NCBI RefSeq assembly: GCF_002269125.1
Contig: NZ_NQKI01000021.1
Span: 1-64,000, forward strand
Length of the DNA stretch: 64,000 nucleotides
Origin: Pseudomonas lundensis
Lineage (GTDB): Bacteria; Pseudomonadota; Gammaproteobacteria; Pseudomonadales; Pseudomonadaceae
Direction of reading: 5' to 3'
Positions 20,319 to 28,850 of the stretch are shown here, piece by piece; positions within the stretch are counted from its first letter, which is position 1, and each line of letters opens with the position of its first letter. The translations under genes were made by a program, and so were the position numbers. The notes under the pieces were generated by a model that was given only the letters and a program-made list of their open reading frames with translations, was not told the DNA's origin and did no database searches.

Positions 20319-21275
20319 TCAGTTTTCAGGGTTACCCGGCACGCGGGGCCACTGATCCGAGACTAAAAACAGGCGTTCGGCTTCTTCCCAGTCCCCTCCG
20401 TGCGTTTGCGTCAGTCGTACCAGCAACTGGGCAGGGGCCTGCGGGTGCAGCGCAGCCAGCCAGTCCTGCAATTGCGTGTCACGCCAAATCGCGTCGGGGC
20501 CGTAGTGCGCAGGGGCCAGCCAGGCATGCCGCGGCAAGGGCTGCCAGCACCCGGCGGGGCGTTGACGGACAAACGCTGACCAATCGCGTTGATGCAGCCA
20601 GCGGCCGCGTAAGTGCAGCGGATGCGCGCCGGCCGGGGGCTGCGCTTCGCCGGGCCACGGATACAGCAGGTAGCCGCCCAGCCACAGGTGCGCACTGAAA
20701 TGCTGGATGTCCAGACCCGCCAGAATGTCGCGGCATTCAGGGCGGCTGGACATCGGTAACTGATGCTGGCTGAAATGCGTGAGTTTGCGGTCCAGCCGAT
20801 CATTACTGCCCGGCCCCAGCCAGTGCGCCGGGTCGTGCCCGTCGCCGTGTTGCGGGCCGAGGTACAGCTTGATCGCCAGCTCCAGATGGTGCACGCCGTC
20901 GCGATCACGCAGCAGCATGTCCAGCTCGCCCAGGGTATGACCGCCCACGCGAATGGGCAGGTTGGCGGCCACCAGCTCGACACCGGGGGCGTGGGTTATG
21001 GCGAACTGCCACAGCCGCTCGTAGTAACGACCCAGCCTGCGGGTGGTGGCCTGCGCAAGCCACTGCTGCAACGGCTCGCTGTGCCGGTCAAGGTCGCGTA
21101 GCCAGCCCTCCAGCCGGTGCGGGGCCTGCACCCAGTCGCTACCGGTCAACGGATGCCGTTGAGGCCAGGGCGTTTCGCTGAGCATGGGCGGGGCCAGCAT
21201 CACCCACGCCAAATCACGCACCTCGGGGTGACGTAACTGTCGGGGCAGGTTGAGCAAGTCGGGGAAGAGGGTCAT
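20319..21275 (-). CDS. DUF1853 family protein
   Basis: A 318-residue soluble protein with the conserved DUF1853 features: N-terminal [11 protein letters not shown], the [12 protein letters not shown] segment, and a central acidic core [14 protein letters not shown] followed by [11 protein letters not shown]. This core resembles the active-site arrangement of PD-(D/E)XK nucleases (E/D then E-x-K spacing), so a nuclease-like fold is possible but unproven. It is divergent from nadK across about 104 bp. Confidence 0.85.
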   Translation of the reverse strand: MTLFPDLLNLPRQLRHPEVRDLAWVMLAPPMLSETPWPQRHPLTGSDWVQAPHRLEGWLRDLDRHSEPLQQWLAQATTRRLGRYYERLWQFAITHAPGVELVAANLPIRVGGHTLGELDMLLRDRDGVHHLELAIKLYLGPQHGDGHDPAHWLGPGSNDRLDRKLTHFSQHQLPMSSRPECRDILAGLDIQHFSAHLWLGGYLLYPWPGEAQPPAGAHPLHLRGRWLHQRDWSAFVRQRPAGCWQPLPRHAWLAPAHYGPDAIWRDTQLQDWLAALHPQAPAQLLVRLTQTHGGDWEEAERLFLVSDQWPRVPGNPEN

Positions 21276-21379
21276 TCTGCGAGCATAGCCTTTTGCTCAC
21301 GGGCTGAAAGGGTTTTGTCTATCGTGTCCTTTCGCCCATAATCGCTGTTTTCGCCCGTCACGTACCTCGCAGGAGCCTC

Positions 21380-22270
21380 ATGGAGCAATTTCGTAATATC
21401 GGCATCATTGGTCGTTTGGGCAGTTCTCAAGTGCTCGACACGGTTCGCCGACTGAAAAAATTCCTGCTCGAGCGGCACATGCACGTGATCCTCGAAGACA
21501 CCATCGCCGAAGTCTTGCCCGGCCATGGCCTGCAAACCTCGTCGCGCAAAATGCTCGGTGAAGTGTGCGACATGGTGATCGTGGTGGGCGGCGACGGCAG
21601 TTTGCTCGGCGCGGCCCGTGCGCTGGCGCGGCACAATGTCCCGGTGCTGGGCATCAACCGGGGCAGCCTTGGCTTTTTGACCGATATCCGTCCCGATGAG
21701 CTGGAAGTCAAAGTCGCTGAAGTGCTTGATGGCCACTATCTGGTTGAAAACCGGTTTCTGCTGCAAGCCGAAGTGCGCCGTCACGGCGAAGCCATTGGCC
21801 AGGGCGACGCCCTCAATGACGTGGTGCTGCACCCCGGCAAATCCACGCGCATGATTGAATTTGAATTGCACATCGATGGGCAGTTCGTGTGCAGCCAGAA
21901 GGCCGACGGCCTGATTGTGGCCACGCCGACCGGATCCACCGCCTACGCCATGTCGGCTGGCGGCCCGATCATGCACCCCAAACTGGATGCCATCGTCATC
22001 GTACCCATGTACCCGCACACCCTGAGCAGCCGCCCGATTGTGGTGGACGGCAACAGCGAACTGAAAATCGTCGTGGCCAAGGACATGCAGATCTACCCGC
22101 AAGTGTCCTGCGACGGTCAGAACCATTTCACCTGCGCGCCGGGCGATACCATCACCGTGAGCAAAAAAGCGCAGAAGCTGCGCCTGATTCATCCCTTGGA
22201 CCACAACTACTATGAAGTGTGTCGAACCAAGCTTGGCTGGGGCAGCCGACTGGGCGGCAGGAGCGACTGA
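21380..22270 (+). CDS. nadK: NAD kinase
   Basis: NadK phosphorylates NAD+ with ATP to make NADP+. The 296-residue protein has the family GGDG motif (residues 70-73), the GINRGSLGFLTD segment, LNDVVLHPG, and the glycine/threonine-rich ATPTGSTAYAMSAGGPI motif that binds NAD. The start has AGGAG eight bases upstream. Its TGA stop shares one base with the ATG of the next gene, so the two are translationally linked. Confidence 0.97.
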   Translation: MEQFRNIGIIGRLGSSQVLDTVRRLKKFLLERHMHVILEDTIAEVLPGHGLQTSSRKMLGEVCDMVIVVGGDGSLLGAARALARHNVPVLGINRGSLGFLTDIRPDELEVKVAEVLDGHYLVENRFLLQAEVRRHGEAIGQGDALNDVVLHPGKSTRMIEFELHIDGQFVCSQKADGLIVATPTGSTAYAMSAGGPIMHPKLDAIVIVPMYPHTLSSRPIVVDGNSELKIVVAKDMQIYPQVSCDGQNHFTCAPGDTITVSKKAQKLRLIHPLDHNYYEVCRTKLGWGSRLGGRSD

Positions 22271-23241
22271 TGCTCGATCCGGCGCGCAGTTACGATCTGA
22301 TCGGTGACGTGCATGGCTGTGCTCATACCCTTGAGCATCTGTTGGAGCGTCTGGGCTATCGCAAATTTGCCGGTGTCTGGCGGCATCCGCAACGCATGGC
22401 GGTGTTCCTCGGCGACATCATTGACCGTGGCCCGCGCATCCGCGAATCGCTGCACATCGTGTACGACATGGTTCAAGCCGGTCAGGCGCTGTGCCTGATG
22501 GGCAACCATGAATTCAACGCGCTGGGCTGGTGCACACCGGCGCCTGCGGGCAGTGGCAAGCAGTTTGTGCGCGAGCACAACCCGCGTCACACCCGACTGA
22601 TCCACGAAACCCTGGAGCAATTCGCGCAGTACCCCGGCGAGTGGCGCGAGTTTGTGCAGTGGTTTTACGACATGCCACTGTTTGTCGACGCCGGTCGGTT
22701 CCGCGTGGTGCATGCCTGCTGGGACGCCGACGTGATTGCGACCCTGCGTGCACAATTTCCCGATGGCTGCATCGATGAACATTTCCTGCAAGCGGCGGCC
22801 GAGCCCGATAGCTTTGCCAGCATGAGCTTTAACCGCCTGTTGCGCGGCACGGACATGCGCCTGCCCGACGGTATGACCTTGACGGGTGGGGATGGCCTGA
22901 CGCGTTCGTTCTTCCGCACCAAATTCTGGGAAGACGACCCCAAAACCTACGGCGACATTGTGTTCCAGCCGGACGCCTTGCCGGAGCGGGTGGCCCGCAA
23001 GCCGCTATCGCCTTCCGAAAAAAGCGCCTTGCTGCGTTATGGCATTGAAGAACCGATGTTGTTCGTCGGTCACTACTGGCGCAGCGGCAAACCCGCGCCG
23101 ATCCGGCCTAACCTGGCCTGCCTGGATTACAGCGCCGTGCTATACGGCAAGTTGGTGGCCTACCGCCTGGATCAGGAAAAACACCTCGATCCGCACAAAT
23201 TTGTATGGGTTGAGGTTGAACGCCCGGAGGCTATTCAATGA
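22270..23241 (+). CDS. PPP-type metallophosphoesterase
   Basis: A 323-residue phosphatase with the metal-binding signature of the calcineurin-like/PPP superfamily: GDVHG (residues 12-16), GDIIDRG (48-54) and GNHE (78-81), then GHYWRSG near the C-terminus. These place two metals for phosphomonoester or phosphodiester hydrolysis. The substrate is not known. ATG 22270 is chosen because it overlaps the nadK stop by one base; an earlier start would run into nadK. Its end overlaps the rhomboid gene by four bases, so nadK, this gene and the rhomboid form an operon. Confidence 0.88.
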   Translation: MLDPARSYDLIGDVHGCAHTLEHLLERLGYRKFAGVWRHPQRMAVFLGDIIDRGPRIRESLHIVYDMVQAGQALCLMGNHEFNALGWCTPAPAGSGKQFVREHNPRHTRLIHETLEQFAQYPGEWREFVQWFYDMPLFVDAGRFRVVHACWDADVIATLRAQFPDGCIDEHFLQAAAEPDSFASMSFNRLLRGTDMRLPDGMTLTGGDGLTRSFFRTKFWEDDPKTYGDIVFQPDALPERVARKPLSPSEKSALLRYGIEEPMLFVGHYWRSGKPAPIRPNLACLDYSAVLYGKLVAYRLDQEKHLDPHKFVWVEVERPEAIQ

Positions 23242-24110
23242 GTGCTGTAGAGGTTTTACGATTGCCCCTGTCCATTGACCTGAGCGGCTTTGTCAGCCTG
23301 CTCAAGCGCATGCAAGTACCGCATCGGGTCAGTGAGGAGGCGGGTGAGCAAGTGATATGGGCGCCCGAAAGCATCGCTGAGGATGTGCGCAGCCTGTATG
23401 CACGTTTTCCTGAGGGTGATCCCGAGGGCCAATTGCCCATCGTTGAGCGCCCGCCCGCCATGGCGCGTCCGGGCCTTATCCAGCAGTTGCGTGGCAGCCC
23501 GGCCACCGCGACCATCCTGTTGCTGTGCGTGATGGTGGCAGTGGTGACGCAACTGGGTGAAAACCTGCCGCTCCTCAGCGGTCTGACGTTTCTTGATTTC
23601 AGCATCCGGGGCCAATACATCCAGTTCACACCTTTGTCGGATAGCCTGGCGGCGGGCCAGTGGTGGAGATTGTTCACCCCGATGCTGATCCACTTCGGTT
23701 TCCTGCACATTGCCATGAACGGCATGTGGTACTGGGAACTGGGCCGACGCGTTGAACTGCGTCAGGGCAGCATTAACCTGATCGGGCTGAGCTTGCTGTT
23801 CAGCCTGGTGTCCAACTTCGCCCAATATTTGTTTGGCGGCCCAAGCCTGTTCGGCGGAATGTCCGGCGTCCTGTACGGCTTGTTGGGGCATGTGTGGATT
23901 TACCAGCTCATGGCGCCGAACCCGCTGTATCGCCTGCCTCGCGGTGTGCTGGTGATGATGCTGGTCTGGCTTGCCGTGTGCATGTCCGGCCTGGTATCGC
24001 TGATCGGTTTCGGCCAGATCGCCAATGCCGCACACGTCGGCGGGCTGTTGATCGGCTGCCTCACCGGCTTGCTCGGCGGGCTGTGGGCGCGCCGCAAGCA
24101 GGCTAAATGA
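23238..24110 (+). CDS. glpG: rhomboid intramembrane serine protease
   Basis: Rhomboids cut transmembrane segments of substrate proteins within the membrane. The 290-residue protein has a cytosolic N-terminal domain (about 1-90) like GlpG and then six membrane segments. The catalytic dyad is visible as S209 in GGMSGVLYG and H266 in ANAAHVGGLLIG; the conserved HxxxN region is seen in HIAMNGMWY. The start ATG overlaps the stop of the phosphatase (ATGA). The symbol follows the E. coli homologue by fold. Confidence 0.92.
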   Translation: MSAVEVLRLPLSIDLSGFVSLLKRMQVPHRVSEEAGEQVIWAPESIAEDVRSLYARFPEGDPEGQLPIVERPPAMARPGLIQQLRGSPATATILLLCVMVAVVTQLGENLPLLSGLTFLDFSIRGQYIQFTPLSDSLAAGQWWRLFTPMLIHFGFLHIAMNGMWYWELGRRVELRQGSINLIGLSLLFSLVSNFAQYLFGGPSLFGGMSGVLYGLLGHVWIYQLMAPNPLYRLPRGVLVMMLVWLAVCMSGLVSLIGFGQIANAAHVGGLLIGCLTGLLGGLWARRKQAK

Positions 24111-24185
24111 AACACCTGTGGTCGCGGCCTCGCGCTGGCAGTGGCCACAAACACCTCATCTGATTTTCACGAGTGGAAAAGAACC

Positions 24186-24446
24186 ATGTCCTCTTTCAAC
24201 GAAATGATCCAAAACATCACCCCCGAGATCTATCAGAGCCTGAAACTGGCCGTGGAAATCGGCAAATGGGCAGACGGCAACAAACTGACTGCCGAACAGC
24301 GAGAGTTGTCGTTGCAGGCCATGATCGCCTGGGAAGTGCAAAACCTGCCCGAAGAAGAACGTACCGGTTACATGGGCCCGCAAGAGTGCAGCTCCAAATC
24401 CATTTCGGTGCCTAACATCCTGTTCAAATCGGATGCTATCCATTGA
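24186..24446 (+). CDS. YeaC family (DUF1315) protein
   Basis: An 86-residue protein of the DUF1315/YeaC family, with the conserved motifs MIQNITPEIY, the GKWADGNKLT segment and YMGPQEC. The function is unknown. ATG 24186 follows AAAAGAACC, a modest ribosome site. Its stop TGA overlaps a TTG start of the next gene by three bases in a TTGA arrangement, so it appears to be translated together with the DUF2797 gene. Confidence 0.88.
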   Translation: MSSFNEMIQNITPEIYQSLKLAVEIGKWADGNKLTAEQRELSLQAMIAWEVQNLPEEERTGYMGPQECSSKSISVPNILFKSDAIH

Positions 24447-25273
24447 TTGAGATTGGTCGCGGTGCAATCAGTAAGATGTCGGCCAGCCTTGAGGCGCCGA
24501 CCGTTCAATACGCATTTCGTTTGGGTGATACCGAGGTGCCGGTCAATCCGTTGATCGGCAGCAAGTTGCGCCTGGAGTTTCTGGGCACTATCAACTGCAC
24601 CCACTGCGGGCGCACTACCAAGAAAAGCTTCAGCCAGGGGTATTGCTACCCGTGCATGACCAAACTGGCGCAGTGCGACGTGTGCATCATGAGCCCGGAG
24701 CGTTGCCACTATGACGCGGGCACCTGCCGTGATCCTTCGTGGGGCGAACAGTTTTGCATGACCGATCACGTGGTGTATCTGGCCAACTCGTCCGGGGTCA
24801 AGGTCGGCATCACCCGCGCCACGCAGTTGCCCACCCGCTGGCTCGATCAGGGCGCCAGTCAGGCCTTGCCGATTGTACGGGTCGCTACGCGTCAGCAATC
24901 GGGGTTTGTCGAAGACCTGTTCCGCTCCCAAGTAGCCGACCGGACTAACTGGCGTGCACTGCTCAAGGGCGATGCGGCCCCGGTGGACCTGGTTGCAGTG
25001 CGAGCGCAACTGTTTGAGAGCTGCGCCCAGGGCCTGCAACAACTGCAGGAGCGTTTTGGTCTGCAAGCGGTCCAACCCTTGCATAGCGTCGAGCCTGTCG
25101 AGATTCGTTACCCGGTGGAGCAGTACCCGAGCAAGATCGTCAGTTTCAATCTGGACAAAGACCCGATCGCCGAAGGCACGCTGATGGGGATCAAGGGTCA
25201 ATACCTGATCTTCGACACCGGCGTTATCAACATTCGCAAATACACGGCTTACCAGCTCGCCGTGCATCAGTAA
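24443..25273 (+). CDS. DUF2797 cysteine-rich protein, TTG start
   Basis: A 276-residue protein of unknown function with a Cys/His-rich zinc-finger-like region (about 50-115: CTHC, CYPC, CDVC, CHYDAGTC, FCMTDH). A later domain (YLANSSGVKVGITR, TRWLDQG) has the layout of a GIY-YIG-like fold; that comparison is inference. The TTG at 24443 is preferred over the ATG at 24476 because it keeps the family-conserved EIGRGAISKM beginning and overlaps the YeaC stop as TTGA. pepN follows after 12 nt, so YeaC-DUF2797-pepN form an operon. Confidence 0.82.
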   Translation: MIEIGRGAISKMSASLEAPTVQYAFRLGDTEVPVNPLIGSKLRLEFLGTINCTHCGRTTKKSFSQGYCYPCMTKLAQCDVCIMSPERCHYDAGTCRDPSWGEQFCMTDHVVYLANSSGVKVGITRATQLPTRWLDQGASQALPIVRVATRQQSGFVEDLFRSQVADRTNWRALLKGDAAPVDLVAVRAQLFESCAQGLQQLQERFGLQAVQPLHSVEPVEIRYPVEQYPSKIVSFNLDKDPIAEGTLMGIKGQYLIFDTGVINIRKYTAYQLAVHQ

Positions 25274-25285
25274 AAGGACTCCAGC

Positions 25286-27943
25286 ATGCACACCGAACAA
25301 CCGAAAATGATCTACCTCAAGGACTATCAGGCGCCCGAGTATCTGATCGACGAAACGCACCTGACCTTTGAATTGTTCGAGGACCACTCGTTGGTTCATG
25401 CGCAGCTGAGGATGCGCCGCAACCCGGACCGTGGCGCTGGCCTGCCACCCCTGGTGCTCGATGGGCAGCAGTTGGAGCTGCTGTCGATCACACTCGATGA
25501 CGTGGAACTCAGCGCAGAGGATTATCAGCTCACCGATAGCCAGTTGACCCTGCACCCGCAGCGCGAGCAGTTTGTACTGGACACCAGTGTCAAGATCCAC
25601 CCTGAGACCAATACCGCATTGGAAGGCCTGTATAAGTCCGGCAGCATGTTTTGCACCCAGTGCGAGGCTGAAGGCTTCCGCAAAATCACCTATTACCTTG
25701 ACCGCCCGGATGTGATGAGTGTCTTCACCACCACGGTGATCGCAGATCAGCACAAGTACCCGGTTCTGCTCTCCAACGGCAACCCGGAGGGCAGCGGCCC
25801 CGATGGCGACGCTCGGCACTGGGCCACGTGGCATGACCCGTTCAAAAAGCCAGCCTACCTGTTTGCCCTGGTGGCCGGTGATCTGTGGTGTGTCGAAGAC
25901 ACCTTCACCACCCAGAGCAACCGCAACGTAGCACTGCGTATTTATGTCGAGCCGGAAAACATCGACAAATGCCAGCACGCGATGAACAGCCTGAAAAAAT
26001 CCATGCGCTGGGACGAAGAAACCTACGGCCGCGAATACGATCTGGACATCTTCATGATCGTGGCCGTCAATGACTTCAACATGGGCGCCATGGAAAACAA
26101 GGGCCTTAACATTTTCAACTCAAGCGCGGTGCTGGCCCGTGCCGAAACCGCCACCGACGCTGCGCACCAGCGGGTCGAAGCGATTGTGGCCCACGAATAC
26201 TTCCACAACTGGTCGGGTAACCGTGTGACCTGCCGCGACTGGTTCCAGTTGTCGCTCAAGGAAGGTTTCACCGTGTTCCGCGACGCAGGCTTCTCGGCGG
26301 ACATGAACTCGGCCACGGTTAAACGCATTCAGGACGTGGCGTACCTGCGTACCCACCAGTTTGCAGAAGACGCAGGCCCCATGGCCCATGCCGTGCGTCC
26401 TGACAGCTTTATCGAAATTTCCAACTTCTACACCCTGACCGTGTATGAAAAAGGATCAGAAGTAGTCGGCATGCTTCACACCTTGCTGGGGGCTGACGGT
26501 TTTCGCAAAGGCAGTGACCTGTATTTCGAGCGTCACGACGGCCAGGCCGTGACCTGCGACGACTTTATCAAAGCCATGGAAGACGCCAATGGCGTGGACC
26601 TGACCCAGTTCAAACGCTGGTACAGCCAGGCCGGTACGCCGCGTCTGAATGTCAGTGAACACTACGATGCCGCTCACCAGACCTACAGCCTGACCTTCGC
26701 CCAAAGCTGCCCGGCCACCCCCGGTCAGACTGAAAAACTGCCTTTTGTGATTCCGGTGGCGCTGGGGCTGCTAAACGCTCAGGGCGAGGAACTCCCGTTG
26801 CAATTGCAGGGCGAATCCTCGGCGGTGGCGACCCATCGCGTGGTGTCGGTGACCGAAGCCCAACAGACGTTCACCTTCACCGGCATCACCCGGCAGCCGC
26901 TGCCGTCCTTGCTGCGCGGCTTCTCGGCGCCGGTCAAATTGCACTTCCCGTACAGCCGTGACCAACTGATGTTCCTGATGCAACACGACACCGACGGTTT
27001 CAACCGTTGGGAAGCCGGCCAGCAGTTGGCGGTGCAGGTGTTGCAAGACTTGATTGGCCAGTATCAGCGCGGTGAAGCACTGGTCATGGACCCGCGACTG
27101 GTCGAGGCCTTGCGCAGCGTGTTGGTCAATGGGCAACTGGATCAGGCGATGGTGGCTGAGATGCTGTCCTTGCCGGGCGAGGCGTACCTGGCCGAAATCA
27201 GCGAGATCGCTGATGTCGACGCCATTCACGCCGCCCGCGAGTTTGCCCGCCAGCACCTGGCCGAAAGCCTCCATGACGCCCTGTGGGCGCGTTATCAGGC
27301 CAACCGTGAGGTGTCCAAAGCCACGCCGTACGTCGCGCAAGCCGAACACTTTGCCCGCCGCGCACTGCAAAACATTGCCCTGTCGTACCTGATGCTCAGC
27401 GGCAAGCCTGAAGTGCTGGCGGCGGCTCTGGAACAGTTCGAACACAGCGACAACATGACGGAACGCCTCACGGCGCTGGCGGTGTTGGTCAACTCGCCGT
27501 TCGAGGACGAGAAGGCCAAGGCCCTGGCCAGCTTCGCCGAGCACTTCAAGGACAATCCGCTGGTCATGGATCAATGGTTCAGCGTGCAGGCCGGCAGCAC
27601 CTTGCCCGGCGGCTTGCAGCGCGTGCAGGCATTGATGCAGCACCCGGCGTTCAACCTCAAGAACCCGAACAAAGTGCGAGCGTTAATCGGGGCTTTTGCG
27701 GGGCAGAACCTGATCAACTTCCATGCTCAGGACGGTTCCGGCTATCGCTTCTTGGCGGATCTGGTGATCCAGCTCAATGCCTTCAACCCGCAGATCGCCT
27801 CGCGGCAGTTGGCGCCACTGACCCGCTGGCGCAAATACGACAGTGCACGTCAGGCCCTGATGAAGGCCGAACTGGAGCGCATCCGCAACGCGGGTGATTT
27901 GTCCAGTGACGTGTTTGAGGTGGTGAGTAAAAGTCTGGCGTAA
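25286..27943 (+). CDS. pepN: aminopeptidase N
   Basis: PepN is the main cytosolic M1 aminopeptidase and removes N-terminal residues from peptides with a zinc ion. The 885-residue protein has the exopeptidase motif GAMEN (267-271), the zinc motif HEYFH (H303, E304, H307) and the third ligand E326 in LKEGFT. The C-terminal half is the helical ERAP1-like domain. The start follows AAAGGACT. It ends at a hairpin (27958-27993) that separates it from the convergent GntR gene. Confidence 0.97.
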   Translation: MHTEQPKMIYLKDYQAPEYLIDETHLTFELFEDHSLVHAQLRMRRNPDRGAGLPPLVLDGQQLELLSITLDDVELSAEDYQLTDSQLTLHPQREQFVLDTSVKIHPETNTALEGLYKSGSMFCTQCEAEGFRKITYYLDRPDVMSVFTTTVIADQHKYPVLLSNGNPEGSGPDGDARHWATWHDPFKKPAYLFALVAGDLWCVEDTFTTQSNRNVALRIYVEPENIDKCQHAMNSLKKSMRWDEETYGREYDLDIFMIVAVNDFNMGAMENKGLNIFNSSAVLARAETATDAAHQRVEAIVAHEYFHNWSGNRVTCRDWFQLSLKEGFTVFRDAGFSADMNSATVKRIQDVAYLRTHQFAEDAGPMAHAVRPDSFIEISNFYTLTVYEKGSEVVGMLHTLLGADGFRKGSDLYFERHDGQAVTCDDFIKAMEDANGVDLTQFKRWYSQAGTPRLNVSEHYDAAHQTYSLTFAQSCPATPGQTEKLPFVIPVALGLLNAQGEELPLQLQGESSAVATHRVVSVTEAQQTFTFTGITRQPLPSLLRGFSAPVKLHFPYSRDQLMFLMQHDTDGFNRWEAGQQLAVQVLQDLIGQYQRGEALVMDPRLVEALRSVLVNGQLDQAMVAEMLSLPGEAYLAEISEIADVDAIHAAREFARQHLAESLHDALWARYQANREVSKATPYVAQAEHFARRALQNIALSYLMLSGKPEVLAAALEQFEHSDNMTERLTALAVLVNSPFEDEKAKALASFAEHFKDNPLVMDQWFSVQAGSTLPGGLQRVQALMQHPAFNLKNPNKVRALIGAFAGQNLINFHAQDGSGYRFLADLVIQLNAFNPQIASRQLAPLTRWRKYDSARQALMKAELERIRNAGDLSSDVFEVVSKSLA

Positions 27944-27957
27944 CGGCGCCGGGTGAC

Positions 27958-27993
27958 GCTTCGCTCCGGTGGGTTGACTGACCGGGGCGAAGC
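27958..27993. terminator. bidirectional terminator-like hairpin, pepN/gntR
   Basis: Arms GCTTCGCTCCGGT (27958-27970) and ACCGGGGCGAAGC (27981-27993) pair with a single mismatch around a ten-base loop, between two convergent genes. There is no T tract, so it may work with Rho or only as an mRNA end. Confidence 0.5.
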
Positions 27994-28009
27994 TGGCGTG
28001 ATCGGCCGG

Positions 28010-28726
28010 CTAGTGGTTCTGCCCCAGGACGGTATCCAGTGCAGTGCGCGCATCATCGAGCTGCACCAGGGTGGCATGGCGTGCGCCGAGCGCGTCGTGG
28101 TTTTCGATGGCGGTCAAAATCGCCTTGTGCCGGGGCAGCGCCAACTCATGCAGGTTGGGTCGGCGGTTCGAATGCTTCAGTGCCTCGCGCAATGCCAATG
28201 ACAGCATGTTGCACAAATTGGCCAACAGGTCGTTGTGGGTGGCATCGGCGATGCGGCTGTGAAAGTCCAGGTCGGGTTGCAGCAGGGCTTCAGGGGTGGG
28301 GGCCTTTTCCATGCGTTCATAGGCTTCGCGGATCGACGCCACGTCCTCTGCAGTCGCGTGCTGGGCGGCGAGGGCGGCGACGGCGGGTTCTATGATGCTG
28401 CGCACGCTGGTCAGCAAGGCAAAGAATTCGTTTTGCGGCGAGCACTGCATCAGCCAGTGCAGCACGTCCGGGTCGAGCATGTGCCATTCGCGGCGCGGCT
28501 TGACCACGGTGCCGACCCGAGGCTTGGAATACACCAGGCCCTTGGCCAGCAACACCCGGGTTGCTTCGCGCAACACCGGGCGGCTGACGGCGTATTCCTC
28601 GCACAGCAAGGCTTCGGCCGGCAATTTCTCATCCGGTTTAAAACGCCCGGAAACAATCTGCATGCCGAGTTCTTGAACGATGCGCGCGTGCATGCTTTTG
28701 CGCTCGGAAGGCTGACGGTAATCCAT
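28010..28726 (-). CDS. GntR/FadR-subfamily (FCD) regulator of sugar-acid genes
   Basis: A 238-residue regulator with an N-terminal winged helix (about 10-75, with LPAEALLCEEYAVSRPVLREA) and a C-terminal all-helical FCD ligand domain (about 95-225). The FCD domain has a D-x3-H metal/ligand motif (DLDFHSRI) and further histidines. It lies downstream of the sugar-acid dehydratase on the same strand, 124 nt away. Two exact matches to the FadR-subfamily operator TNGTNNNACNA sit in the divergent promoter of the cluster, so it probably represses these genes until a pentonate or 2-keto-3-deoxy acid binds. Confidence 0.9.
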   Translation of the reverse strand: MDYRQPSERKSMHARIVQELGMQIVSGRFKPDEKLPAEALLCEEYAVSRPVLREATRVLLAKGLVYSKPRVGTVVKPRREWHMLDPDVLHWLMQCSPQNEFFALLTSVRSIIEPAVAALAAQHATAEDVASIREAYERMEKAPTPEALLQPDLDFHSRIADATHNDLLANLCNMLSLALREALKHSNRRPNLHELALPRHKAILTAIENHDALGARHATLVQLDDARTALDTVLGQNH

Positions 28727-28776
28727 TGGGGGCGAGTCGATCCTGTGGGTGGAAGGCGCCGATCATAGCAGGCGAG

Positions 28777-28835
28777 GGCTCAAGGCTTATATACCTTGAG
28801 CCGACGCTCATGGCGCAACGCAGCGCTGCGCCATG
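28777..28835. repeat. two perfect inverted repeats between dehydratase and gntR
   Basis: Left element: GGCTCAAGG (28777-28785) and CCTTGAGCC (28794-28802) with an eight-base AT-rich loop. Right element: CATGGCGCA (28809-28817) and TGCGCCATG (28827-28835) with a nine-base loop. Both have perfect nine-base arms, and the two are six bases apart. They follow the dehydratase stop and precede the gntR start by about 50 nt. They could lower read-through or protect the dehydratase mRNA; an operator role is also possible. Confidence 0.55.
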
Positions 28836-28850
28836 ACCGGTGACTGTCGG

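Noticed and set aside
24368..25978. 536-residue antisense frame across DUF2797 and pepN
   Set aside because: Long only because of the codon bias of the real genes on the other strand; it crosses two well-identified genes.
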